This document shows, one piece after another, positions 11,001 to 20,689 of a stretch of 64,000 nucleotides of DNA (position 1 is its first letter; each line of letters begins with the position of its first letter). The DNA is taken from NCBI GenBank assembly GCA_029204225.1, contig MU832618.1:1-64000 (forward strand), read 5' to 3'. The stretch is from Diphasiastrum complanatum. Lineage: Eukaryota; Streptophyta; Lycopodiopsida; Lycopodiales; Lycopodiaceae. The position numbers were made by a program, and so were the translations under genes. The notes below the pieces were generated by a model. That model was given only the letters and a program-made list of their open reading frames with translations, did not search any database and was not told the origin of the DNA.

Positions 11001-11980
11001 ATGACATTATCTTAAGTGGTGGTAACAATCTAGATATAGATGAAATCAAGATGGCACTCAAAAGAGAGTTTGAAATTCAAGATCTTGGTAAACTTCATTA
11101 TATCTTAGGAATAGAGATTATTAGAACTTCTAAATCTACATTCATATGTCAAGAAAAGTATGTTAACTCTATTCTAAAAAGGTTTCATATGGAAGATTGT
11201 AAAGTTGTTTCTACTCCTATGGAATCAAATGTAAAGCTAACTACAAGAAGTAATGAAAGATCCTTCAAGGACATTACTCTCTATAGAAAGCTAATAGGAT
11301 CTCTTATATGGTTAACCATCACAAGACCTGATCTAAGATTTGTGGTTGGTAAACTAAGTCAATTTATGCAAGATCCTAGTGAGGCTCATTGGAAGCTAGG
11401 AAAGAGAGTACTTAGATACATCTCGGGATCTAGAGATTTTGGCATCTTGTATGGAGGTACTACACCTAACCTTTGTGGATTTTCAGATTCAGATTTTGCA
11501 GGTGATCAAATGGATAGGAAGTCAACAAGTGCCTTTGCAATCTATCTTGGAGATGGAGTGGTCTCATGGCTATCAAAGAAGCAACCAACTATCTCTCTAT
11601 CTTCCACCGAAGCCGAGTACAAGGCATTAACAACATGCACCAAGGAGATTCTTCGGATCAAGAGGATGTTATTGGATCTTCACTTGCTGGAACCAGAGAA
11701 GACTCCAATCATACTTTGTGATAACCTTTCAGCCCAAAGCTTGGCAAGCAATCCTGTTTTTCATGCAAGGAGCAAGCACATTGAGATTGCTCACCATTTT
11801 GTGAGAGATCAAGTCATTGCCAAAGAGGTGGAGCTTCAACATGTCTCTTCAAAGGAGTGTGTGGCTGATATCTTCACCAAACCATTGGGAAAGGACCTAT
11901 ATTTAATGCATAGATCTAATCTTGGAATGTGCTCAAAGACTATGTTGAAACTAGCATCCAATGTTGAAGAGGGAGTGTGA
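8027..11980 (+). CDS. Copia gag-pol polyprotein, intact (1317 aa)
   Basis: One frame encodes the whole polyprotein. Residues about 10-200 are the UBN2-type gag. A CCHC zinc knuckle (CFYCGIKGHFANEC) starts near residue 250. The aspartic protease motif WIDSGASSHM has its catalytic Asp near 309. A GAG-pre-integrase HHCC-like region (WHKRLGHPN...CEHCALSKSH) spans about 440-490. The integrase core begins near 503 (HSD), with SDNGGEY near 565 and NGVAERKNRT near 600. RT spans about 800-1045 with YVDD near 990. RNase H starts near 1150 (SDSDFAGD) and ends with DIFTKPL. The product builds the particle, is cut by its own protease, copies the RNA and integrates the DNA. The start is the first ATG after the leader. 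The stop TGA overlaps the first bases of the 3' LTR. No broken catalytic motif is seen. Confidence 0.97.
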   Translation: MASNGGIMLESSERLSSSNYSTWKVRMESLLELNELMDIVAEIEERPLTLQEQQRFDKKAKRALHIIKMNVTNELLKEVGKCQSASEAWNALKKLFESKSTSRVLTLRRQIFSSRQREGESAHAFILRVKSLSDDLACIDENIKDGEIVQVMLNGLLNEHANLVQSFAIQRVLPSVVDLQEILLTEEHRLQSKLDGASLQGGGEEAFFTKGKFKGKGKGKGKWSKGGNFDHDDHSSSSSSTKNNKSKFKCFYCGIKGHFANECYKKKREQGERQGNLTIDEEEHNTCESLVMTSSLLANIDDNDPWWIDSGASSHMTRHKEYFTSLLSYEGEGNIIYTANDGQCDIKGIGTIPISLSTNRKANLENVLYIPSITKNLLSVSQMIDKGLDVEFIGDACLISKCGSLISQGRRHGKLFKLDACVISNHEGCMAREQLTNQEVWHKRLGHPNFKSLEVMAKKELVLGLPKSLVANNSVCEHCALSKSHRLAYSRSTSRSKEAFQLVHSDIHSSSTTSNGGAKMYATFIDDFSRYTWIYLLKSKDEVFAAFVKFKNEMENQFNTKIKCLRSDNGGEYTSNRFKDFCIAHGIKREMSSPRTPQQNGVAERKNRTLCECAKAMRLHANLAKSFWGEALACANYLCNRWTSASLDGKTPHEVLYGRRPSVKHCRIFGCTCFVNITLDDRTKEDPSSKKGVFVGYSEVSKAYKVYIPSTKKVVISRDVIFHEENVSNVVDVDVDVPTNHHDVQDVLDEDGDATPKQTSRKTQRQRAKPSRLTYDEKGKQVVDNSNFAFLTSFDEPTCVGEAIQKKEWIQAMDHEHQTLIKSNTWRLVKLPKDKKAIGCKWIFKIKTNQDGSINKYKARLVAKGYAQEYGIDYDETFAPVAKMVTIRILISLATLYDWDMWQMDVTNAFLNGDLEKNIYMEQPEGYVSHDEPNHVCYLQKSLYGLKQAPRSWYAKLNSFLLSQNFVMSEYDHSLYFRLNENDITLLLIYVDDIILSGGNNLDIDEIKMALKREFEIQDLGKLHYILGIEIIRTSKSTFICQEKYVNSILKRFHMEDCKVVSTPMESNVKLTTRSNERSFKDITLYRKLIGSLIWLTITRPDLRFVVGKLSQFMQDPSEAHWKLGKRVLRYISGSRDFGILYGGTTPNLCGFSDSDFAGDQMDRKSTSAFAIYLGDGVVSWLSKKQPTISLSSTEAEYKALTTCTKEILRIKRMLLDLHLLEPEKTPIILCDNLSAQSLASNPVFHARSKHIEIAHHFVRDQVIAKEVELQHVSSKECVADIFTKPLGKDLYLMHRSNLGMCSKTMLKLASNVEEGV

Positions 11981-12630
11981 AAATTGTCAACATTTCCTAG
12001 CTAGTTTGAGGCCTAAATTGGCTAAAATTGTAAATAGTTTTGGTTCTGGAGTTTCACACGTGTGAACCAGGCCACAATGTTTTTATTTACTGTATTTTTT
12101 CAGTATGATGAAGTGTCAAACTTCATACCCTTCAAAATGAGACCATTTTGATGTATTTTGGTCATATAAGTCATTTTTAGCTATTTTTTCTATATAGGGA
12201 ATATCTAGGGTCAAGTACCTTCTAGAGAGAGGAGAGAGAGTCATCTTCCTCATCCATAAATAGTAGGGAAGTCTTGGAGAACAGGTTGGAGAAACCTTTT
12301 GTATGCTTCATTGAGATCAATAGATCATTGTCATTGTTTCTTCCTCCATTGAGAGCATTGTTGTGTGTATTGTCTTCAAGCTATTGTGTATGATCTTAGG
12401 TGCTTTCCAAAAGTGATAGGCTGATGTATTATGGACTGTATAATGCTATTTTGGGCCGCACTTGATGTTTATGGAAGTTTCCATTTGTGATAAATGCTTT
12501 TTGATCAAGTTCTTTGCATTCTAGGTAGCATAGAATGTGTTGCCAATTCCTAGCTTATGTAGTTTGGAGTGCAAGCATTCAAGCCAATGATCTTGGAGTT
12601 TAGATCCACTTAGGATCTGTATTTTTCACA
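11976..12630 (+). repeat. 3' LTR of young copia
   Basis: Same length and ends as 6242-6896. The gag-pol stop codon (11978-11980) lies within its first five bases. It is followed by TTTTC (12631-12635), the right target duplication. Confidence 0.97.
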
Positions 12631-14045
12631 TTTTCTCACCATGGAAGTAACATAGGAGAGAAAACAACACAACCTGAATGCAGCACCACTGTTCTGTAGT
12701 GTTGTGCCGCTAGAACGATGGTTGGACATGTCCTAGATATAATACTAAACTAGTGATCCCCAACATGTTTCACCAACCAAACTGTACTCCCTAGTCGATG
12801 AAGGTTTTCCAGGCCTTCAGGTATATGACCTCAGGAGCATGTATCTCTTGTTTAGAATCTGATAGCCTTGGGTTTCTCTTAGACTTCACATAGCTCATAT
12901 GCTCAATGTCAAATCACTTGGTACGAGTAAAACTTGTCTCGACTCGACGTCTCACACTCATTCGTATTGATGAGTTGGCATTACAAAAGGTCATTAAGAC
13001 AATCTGGGATTTAATATCTCTTTTTTCACTATTCAAAAGAAATGTGTTCCACTCTGGTCACTCTGGTTATTAACAATGATCACGGCCCTAGAAGATCTAT
13101 CCTAATCATAGTTCTAGCAATGTGATAGGATGATTCATGCAAGGCTAGAACTATACTTGTCTCAAAGGTAATATACGTTCTCAACTCAAAGTAAGTGCAC
13201 ATTCTTATAGATCATGAAGGCTTTTTTAGATATAAGTTCTCTTTTCAATTAATCGATCATATGCTTGATTCTACTGTTATGCACAACCCCAAACCATCTC
13301 GGTTTCCAGATGATTGATAGTGGGTGGCCAAGAACCGTATGTTCCAACAGGGTATCCTGGCCACAGTGAGTCTATATGAAATTGATGAGGGGTTGATTTT
13401 TAGCCTGCAATGGTGTGTTCCAACCATTGTAGGTATAATCCTTCTCTTGTATTCCAAGGAGAGAGGAGTGAATTGCAATTTATAAATAACAGTCATCCAA
13501 TCAGTACTCAATTCACTTTAAAGACAAATCAGTATCGCCATCCCATATCATAACTAAGGCTTTTAACCAAGCAAATCAAGCTATATAAGAAATGACCTAT
13601 ATTATTACATTCAATGTTTGGGCATTCAGTAGTTAACATCTATATCAACATCGAAGGCATTTCAAAAGAGCTAAATACCCAAGGCATAGCACTCAACATT
13701 TTCAAAATGCATTTCACAATGGATGAAAGATACGTGCATATAAAGTTCAAAAATTATCAAACCACATACCTACTACTTCGGTGGGACACCTCCTCACCCA
13801 ACCTATTCAAAAATCATAGGATGAAAATTTGAGTATACATCAAAACCTTCAAAGTTCATTGCTCTCTCTCAATTGGCTGGCCGATATGGAATCTCTTCCC
13901 TTCAGTATTTCAAAATTTTAAACATAGGCAGCATTGGATGGGCATCGATGACAGAGGATATGCTCACTCACATGGCAGAAGTGATAGCTCTCGAATAGCA
14001 AATAATGATTTTCAGTTAGCTCTTAGTCTGCTACAATGTGTACTT
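12631..14045. other. Spacer without recognisable genes
   Basis: About 1.4 kb with no convincing reading frame on either strand. It is moderately AT-rich and probably an old unclassified repeat or intergenic DNA. Confidence 0.4.
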
Positions 14046-15035
14046 TGTGAAAAAATCTCAAAATCTATCTTGGACATTTTTTATGTTTCTAGTTTGTGAG
14101 AAAATATCACATGTGTGGATCATGTTTCCACATGTAGAAAAAGTAAAAATAGTTTAGTCATGTTGACTTTAGGGGTATCATAAAGGTTTTGTATCAAGCA
14201 TCTTGGTGTAGGACCTTGATAGGGCCAAAATTGGCATAGAGGTCAAGATGGTCAAACCCACATGTAAAGCCTCAATTTGGCCAAAAGTAGATTGTGATGC
14301 AAACTTGAGGTAGTTAGGCTTGTGACACATGTCAAGTTTAGGTTTGATAAGTGATGCACCCTATGTGGTAAGTCAAAGGGTTCAATCATAAGAGAGAGAT
14401 GTGTTGGAAGGGTCCAATCAAAAGTTAGGGATGTTGCATCACACATCCAATAGGATTAGAGAAGCTATGTTTAAGGGGTCCAATAGGAATTAAGATTGGA
14501 TCTCCATGAGTTTCTATATGTACTTTCATTCCCTTCATTAATGTATGAGAGATCTGTGAGTTTTTTGAGTCAATTTGGAGACTTGCCAATTTTGCTTGTA
14601 TATGAGCCCAAAAGTGGTATTTTCTCTCTCTACCCCGAGCTTGTTGGGACTTATGTTATTTCATGATGTCTACCACATGTGTGAAACACCTTTTGGTAAT
14701 GAATGAATGCATGTAGAATGGTCTTTTTGCCTTAGATCTTCTCATTGATCTTGGATTCAATCGATAGGTGATCTATAGTGCATGAGCCAAGCTTGGGAGA
14801 TCAGTTTCACACATTATGACATTCCCACATGTGTGAACTTTCACATGGTATTAGTTTTTGATGCATCTATCATCCATAGTTTCAAAAATTTCATGAAATT
14901 CAAGATCTAGAGAGTGCTGATTGCATATCTCAAGGAAATTTGGATCAAGAGGTTTCATTATTATAATGATTGAATAATTTTAGGTACTATACAGAATTCA
15001 GTGCTCAAGCACGTGTGAATTACAGCCAAGTTAAT
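14046..15035 (+). mobile_element. Copia LTR (14046-14845) plus leader, truncated
   Basis: The sequence from TGTGAAAAAATC ends ...CTTTCACA at 14845 and is followed by TGGTATTAG, a mutated primer site. The leader up to about 15035 resembles the leader of the copia at 24626 (for example around GGTACTA...GCACGTGTGAA). Parts of the LTR, near 14220-14350, resemble 59880-60060, the 3' LTR of the chimeric copia. The leader stops where the DNA transposon sequence starts, so this is the likely inversion join. Confidence 0.6.
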
Positions 15036-15291
15036 ATTATGTATTTTTTTTAGCAAACTTGTAACAATAAAAAGATATTTTGGACCCTAACAATTTAAAA
15101 TATGTTATTACTATACAAGTTTTTTCAATAAAAATGATTTGAAAGTTTACACATGTTACTCATACTGTACGCCACTTAAAAGTTTACATATTGTTAGAAC
15201 TCAAAATAGCATTCAACTACTCAACTCAAATGACACAACTCTGACAACTAAGAGATTGTGAAATATCGATAACCAAAACAAAACTTCGTAG

Positions 15292-16069
15292 ATTTTGAAA
15301 CAGATGATCTTGTTGCTGGTATTGATTTTGATGATGAGGAGGGAATTATGATTGCTGAAGAATGCTTGACTAAGACTTTATCAAATATAGTTGAGGATGG
15401 GCGAGGCAGACCATCCGATGAAGACTTCACGACATTTCAATCCCAGATGGCCTTCCCTAGTCCATCATTATTGCATTTCACGGATGATTCCAGTTCAGTA
15501 CATGGTCATTATATTGATCATCCTGATCTGGTTGCTGTTGATGATGAAGAATGTGTAAGTGTTTAAACTTCCTTGCATTACGATATTTCTAATCACTGAA
15601 TGTATTTTTGCTAACAAATTTCCTATTGTAGGATGCTCTCATAATAGCTGATTTTGCTGCGAGACGAGGTGGTTTCAGACAACACGCATCATCTTTCCAA
15701 AGGGATAGTGGACTTGGCCACTATCTTAGGCATTTTCTGAAGAATGAGATTTGTATTGCTCATTCCAAACTGAGCCCAATCGGGGAGACTCTTATAATGG
15801 CAGTTAAAGCTTTATCATTTTACCTAGGAGGACATAAATTTGTAAAGACAAATAAGATCATTTTTGTCAAAAGATCTTATGTTTTGAACATTTTAGGCTT
15901 TACTGATGGGAATGTTCCTTTAAGGAGCTCCCATTATTCATTGTATTCCACTTATATTGAGCTTAGTGGGAATAAGAATAATGCACATCTATTAGATGCA
16001 TACGCTAGTAGAGAATTTCTTCATGACAATACTGCCATAGAATCTGACACAAGATCTGATGATGAATAG
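15292..16069 (+). pseudogene. Transposon second gene, C-terminal exons (unknown protein)
   Basis: Exon 1 begins at 15292 after a TTCGTAG acceptor and ends at 15555 before GTAAGTG. Exon 2 begins after TTGTAG with GATGCTCTC and runs to a TAG at 16069. The reading frame stays open through both. The first part is acidic (TDDLVAGIDFDDEEG). The second is more basic and ordered (KALSFYLGG, then NVPLRSSHYSLYSTYIEL) and ends in an acidic tail (SDTRSDDE). No ATG exon lies upstream here; the sequence before it changes to copia leader. Orientation and acceptor phase fit it being the tail of the gene begun at 1633-451. Function unknown. Confidence 0.5.
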
Positions 16070-16491
16070 TTGACACTTTGTATTTTGGTATAATACAATC
16101 AATACATTTACATTGAGTATTTCTCCTTTCTTGTTCAATGAATTTGCAAAGCAATTCTGAACATGTCATGATTTGATGATAATGATGATCTTGTACTCAA
16201 CAATCATCTAATTTTCTCTTCCTGTATGAACTTGCATGCTTTTCTAAACTTGTTGTATTGTGTGGACTTTGTTATATGTCGAATTTGAACTCTGCGGTAG
16301 AACTACTAAAACAATTGACAAATGTAGTTTCGTTTTTCATTGGTTCCTCCATGTTGTGTATTTCGATTAAATGCTGCTCGTGCTTGCCAGTGTGACTTCT
16401 CCATCCCTTGTGATGACCATACACTCAAGCTTCCATATGTATTTGCAAAAAATGCTATATGATCTCTTAGTATGTGCTGCATATGTCAAAA

Positions 16492-18722
16492 TCATAATAT
16501 TAGTCTTATGTTTGGATCTAAATATATATTTAAATTTGAAAGCATGTAATGAGTGATGTGATCATCTCTCCATGCTTTTGATACTGCATTAACAAACTCG
16601 ACACAAGTCCTTTGGACAACTTTCTTATCAATATCAGAGTATTTTTTTCTTAAAATAGCAATCATACTATCAAGCTTTTTTCATACATCAACTTTTAGTA
16701 CTCTGGTTTTGCCGTCTTTCTTGAAGTCCTGAGTAGCAGCAATAATATCTGTCCAGACTGAGTGTTGAATATTAGAAGCCCTACCAGTATGATTTGATAG
16801 GAAACGACGTGCTTTTGCTCCTCCTATGCTTGGCTTAGTTGGCATGTTCTCATTCTTTCCTGAAAGCTTTTCATCTTTTTGAATTTTGACATGTCCTTTA
16901 TGGAGTCCTACTTTTGATAAAACATCATTCCAAGCAAAAACTATATGAAGATAAATGATCTTTTCTATTAATCTAACTTCTGCATGAAGAGTGCAAACAT
17001 GCACATTTTTTAAGGGGATAGGCAGCACAGGCTTCCAGTTTGGATCTGCATATTCTCTAGTAATTCATATGCTCCTAGTTACATCTTTTGCCATTTTCAT
17101 ACAGTACAAACAAGGGTGTTTTGATGTAGCACCGTGAGAGACATTATACATAAATTTTAATGTTTTCAAATCACCTACTAAGTGCCATTCAACATTGAAG
17201 TCTCCAACTCCTGGAACATTGAGAAGTCCTCCATCCATATGGTCCTTGATGATCCTAGGATAAGATGTCCTTGAGAATATCCATGATAATATATCATGAT
17301 CCTCTTTTAGCACCTGTCCAAAAAAATTAATCAAACTTAATTTACAATGTACTAATACTATTCAATGATTGTAATGTAATAATGAGGCTAGTTACCTGAA
17401 ACGCTGCCAACCACCATATATCATTTTTTGACTGGACACTGAATCTGAAATCTTCTTGGTTCTCTATTTGTGATAGAGGACCATTCATGAGAGTTATACT
17501 AACCCTCTCCATCTTCTGCCCTTTCACAATTTTTGACTCATCTAACTTAAGTATTATGATTATTTTACCATTAACCTTTTCGTAGGTTATATCATAGAAT
17601 GTGACGATGTATCTCAGCAAGTAATTTAGATCAACAAATAAATCGTTTGATGAATTATAGAATATCAATCTTCCATCAGTTTCATACACCTCCTCAATAT
17701 GAAATGGAGTTCCAGTGATCTTATGCATATCTATGTTTGATGTATCCCTCTCTTTCTTCAAGTGATATGTCCTAGGGATTGGGACTTTTCTAATTTGAAC
17801 TTGCTTTAAAGCTTCTCTAATTAGTTTAAATATTGTTGCATATGCTTCCCTGCTAATACCTGCAAAATCACAAGCACCCTGAACTATAGTCTTATCTAAA
17901 TTTTTTTGAATGTCCACCATCAAAGACTCTGCTATTTTACACTTTACATTTGAAATCCTATTGTTCATCATGATACGCTCAGTGGATTTGCAAGTCAATA
18001 TTGTGCCCAATGACATTCCTCGTGAAGCATTGTCTTTAATATTCCGAGGAGCTACTAATGCAGATCTACAAAAAAAACAGATAGTTAACAGAATATCACC
18101 ATAGCTGAAATTAAATCCAAATGTCATTGAAAAACTTACAAAAATCAAAATATGCTTACTTGAATGCACGGATCCTTCTATTTCGATAACCTCCTTTTGA
18201 AAGCGTTTGAATATCCTTGCAACTTTTTTGCTTTCGCTTCTTACTTTCAACCTTCTTCTTTGCCAAATCCACATCCTTCAATAATTGTAAGTTTTCAATA
18301 CGAATAGACTGTAAGACTAATTGCATTTGCTCTAGTTCTGATTTGATATTGATTGTTACTGTAATGATTCATTATTTTTCTAAGTTGTTCATTTTCTTCT
18401 AATGTCTTTTGGAGATGACAATCTCTATTCTGACAATAAGAGGACATTCGCATTAACTCACCTTCTAAAAAGTGAACTTTATTCATATAAAGTTGTTTTT
18501 CATGGTTCTGCAATCTTTCACAATATCCTAGTAATCCACTATGTCCATTGCATATCCATGTAACTAAATGAGTTATTGAAGAGAACGTGGGATGTGTCAA
18601 AGTGCTTGGATCTTGTGGATATAATGTTCCATCTATCCACAAATCCAAGTTTTTTTTTCCTTCTGTCCTGTAACGAGAACAATCCTCAGCAGATATTTGA
18701 ATTCCTTTGCCTCCTCTTCTCT
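16492..18722 (-). pseudogene. Transposase-like gene with HPCLYC zinc motif, broken
   Basis: Reads inward from the terminal repeat. An exon starts at 18722 after a TTTGTAG acceptor and encodes a conserved-looking N-terminus and a coiled coil (YCERLQNHEKQLYM..., SELEQMQLVLQSIRIENLQL) with one frame slip near 18360. Introns follow with GTAAGC...TGTAG (about 18162-18067) and GTAACT...GGACAG (about 17396-17317). The core holds LKLDESK, then HLVGDLKTL, then SKHPCLYC, then CTLHAEVRLIEK. That order (D, D followed by a Cys pair, E) matches RNase H-fold transposases of eukaryotes with a zinc-binding insertion; I infer this and do not name a superfamily. Two in-frame TGA codons (17065-17067 and 16681-16683) interrupt an otherwise open frame, so this copy is inactive. 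Confidence 0.55.
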
Positions 18723-19317
18723 ACAAAGGTGCCAAATCAATAGGGATATCCACATGTAGATGATACAATGTCATCATCAAAAAAATAATAGAGTAATTCG
18801 TTGCATCAAAGTACTATGACCAGATTCTATGAAGCAAAGCAAAGTACTCATCTTTGATTATATTATATACTATGTACGATCAATCCAAACTCCATGCTTG
18901 TATGCTTGATTCAAATTTGGAAATGCCGCTCATTTTTTCATTCCAATAGGTAGTTGGCACTCATATTTCCATTCCAAAGTGATGATGGCATTCATAATTG
19001 GAGATGGCACCCATATTTCCATTCTCGTGGAAGGAATGCATATGTAAAGATTTTGCAATTTTTTCTGATTCGAATTTGGGGATGGCGGTCATATTCTAGA
19101 TCTATTGAAAATATTGCCCTTTTCGTAACGAATGGAAGGAATATTTTTGAATTTAGTAAGTTATACTACGAACTGTTAACAGTTTTTAACTGTGACTATA
19201 GACATTGTGGTTAGATAATTGGGAGTTTGGGAGGCCTTGGGAGTGGTGTGGGCAAGCAAATAAACAATATTGTTTTTTTTATTTTGATATTTTTCTATAT
19301 CCTACATGGCATTCCTT

Positions 19318-19352
19318 AAAGGGTCTTTTTGATATTGAGAACTCCTCTAATG
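19318..19352 (+). repeat. 35-bp terminal inverted repeat of DNA transposon, copy 2
   Basis: Identical to 2064-2098 over 35 bp and in the same orientation. The transposon lies to the left. To the right the copia integrase reads away on the minus strand, its last bases (reverse complement) being ...TCAGA. Confidence 0.85.
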
Positions 19353-20660
19353 TCTGATTCATCACTCGAATGTGAAGCAACTCAAAAAATTTCATTTTCG
19401 TGTTCGTCTTCTGCTCCCTCTGTCACTAGTGGCAAATCATAGAACTGTCTTTCCAAGACTTCATAGCTGACAGGATCGTCATTGGCCATTGTCCTGCTCT
19501 CATCAAATCTGACATCTCTCACTGTCTTCACAGTGTTCGTGTCTGGCATGTAGATTCTGTAGTATGACGAATTGTTGTCATAACCTACTAGAAATCCATG
19601 TTCAGCCTTCTCATCAAGCTTCTTTTGAAGCTTATCAGGAATATGTGCATAAGATGCACAGCCAAAGATTCTGATGTGAGACAGGTTGGGCTTTCTACCC
19701 CACCATAATTCATGTGGTGTCGTGTGAGGGACACCAGACTTTCCTGTCCTGTTCTGGATGTATGCAGTTGTAACTATTGTTCAGCCCACAGTACTCTTGG
19801 AGCTTTCGAGTAGGCCATCATGCATCTGGCAGCTTCCATCAGGGGTCCTATTCTTTCTCTCTGCAACACCATTGTGCTGCGGTGTGTAGACTGCAGTCCT
19901 TCTGTGAATGATGCCATGATCATTGCAGAAGTCAGTGAAACGATTCGAGATCTATTCGCCACTTCGATCTGTCCTGATCTGCTTCACTTTGTTGCCCGTG
20001 CATGTCTCTACCCAATTCACAATGTTCTCTTGTTGATGGTCGTTTGTTTGAATGCTCGACCTCCTGAATCTAATAGCTTTTCGGCTACGTCAGACTATGA
20101 CAAGGTAGGCTCTGATATCACTGATGCGAAAAAATCGCAAAACAAACACGAAACATTACGATTCAGATGGAGTTCGGACTTGACAGCTGGTCACTGCCAA
20201 CTGCATCATTCCTACAATCCTCCAGAATGTAGACAGACACTGTTGTACTACATTAACAGATTAATGTAGCATTCAACAAGATTCAAATGAAGTTGTGGAA
20301 TTAAATGAACAAGTGAAACAGACACGCGAATAACAGCAGACTAATTCTCATTCGAGATCAGACAAGATATGTGCGCAACGACTACAAAAATCATCTATTG
20401 ATTTTTCTAATTCTTCAAGCACTGCATGCAAATCCACGCAATGCGTTGGCGCGAGAGAATTCGTGTCTCGCTTTACTAGCGGACTTATGGATCTACAGAT
20501 CCTATCAGAAAACCGTCTCGCATGCAGGCGGACTCGTATTCTGTATTTTCGTCTACTTGCTTACTAGCATTAGACTTCTTGTTCTTCTCTGTCTCTTGTT
20601 ATATCATGCGTTAACCAGAAAGATATATAGTCTTGTCGTGTAACTTCTAGATTAGAGCGA
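19353..20660 (-). mobile_element. Ty1/copia element, 5' half, inverted (5' LTR, integrase)
   Basis: Reading on the minus strand: a 5' LTR ending at 20122 (...CGCATCA), a primer site like GATATCAGAGCC (about 20108-20120), then integrase coding. Gag and protease are missing, so the leader runs almost straight into integrase. The LTR matches 5807-6142 in reverse orientation. The outer LTR edge is uncertain, somewhere around 20640-20690. The pol frame ends at the transposon terminus 19352 and resumes in frame at 2099. Confidence 0.75.
19370..20010 (-). pseudogene. Copia integrase remnant
   Basis: On the minus strand: VKQIRTDR, then YTPQHNGVAERKNRT, then TTPHELWWGRKPNLSHIRIFGC and FLVGYDNNS. These are the integrase core end and C-terminal GKGY-like region of a copia pol. 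A stop (TGA) lies near 19390 and frame changes lie near 19800 and 19930. The DDE motif is incomplete because the N-terminal part is deleted. Confidence 0.8.
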
Positions 20661-20689
20661 TTAAACATCTACAACTAATCAAAAATTAC

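Larger units (their letters stand above)
6242..12630 (+). mobile_element. Full-length, young Ty1/copia retrotransposon
   Basis: A complete element of 6389 bp. Both LTRs are 655 bp (6242-6896 and 11976-12630) and differ at about three positions by eye. Five-base duplications TTTTC flank it (6237-6241 and 12631-12635). The primer site TGGTATCAGAGC follows the 5' LTR and a purine tract (GAAGAGGGAG) precedes the 3' LTR. A 1.1-kb leader separates the primer site from one uninterrupted gag-pol frame (8027-11980). All parts needed for autonomous movement are visible. The low LTR divergence implies recent insertion. Confidence 0.97.
15036..19352 (-). mobile_element. DNA transposon, other TIR end with transposase-like gene (split element, part 2)
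   Basis: Ends at the 35-bp terminal repeat 19318-19352, beyond which an inverted copia integrase begins. Inside, reading inward from the terminus, is a transposase-like minus-strand gene (16492-18722). Convergent with it is a plus-strand gene end (15292-16069). The left limit is the change from copia leader to transposon intron at about 15035-15290. Together with 1-2098 this makes a two-gene element whose genes converge from the two termini. Confidence 0.7.

Noticed and set aside
2064-19352. The two identical 35-mers as target-site duplications of one 17-kb insertion
   Set aside because: No element makes 35-bp target duplications, and the copia halves on their right sides join in frame in opposite orientation, which only fits transposon termini.
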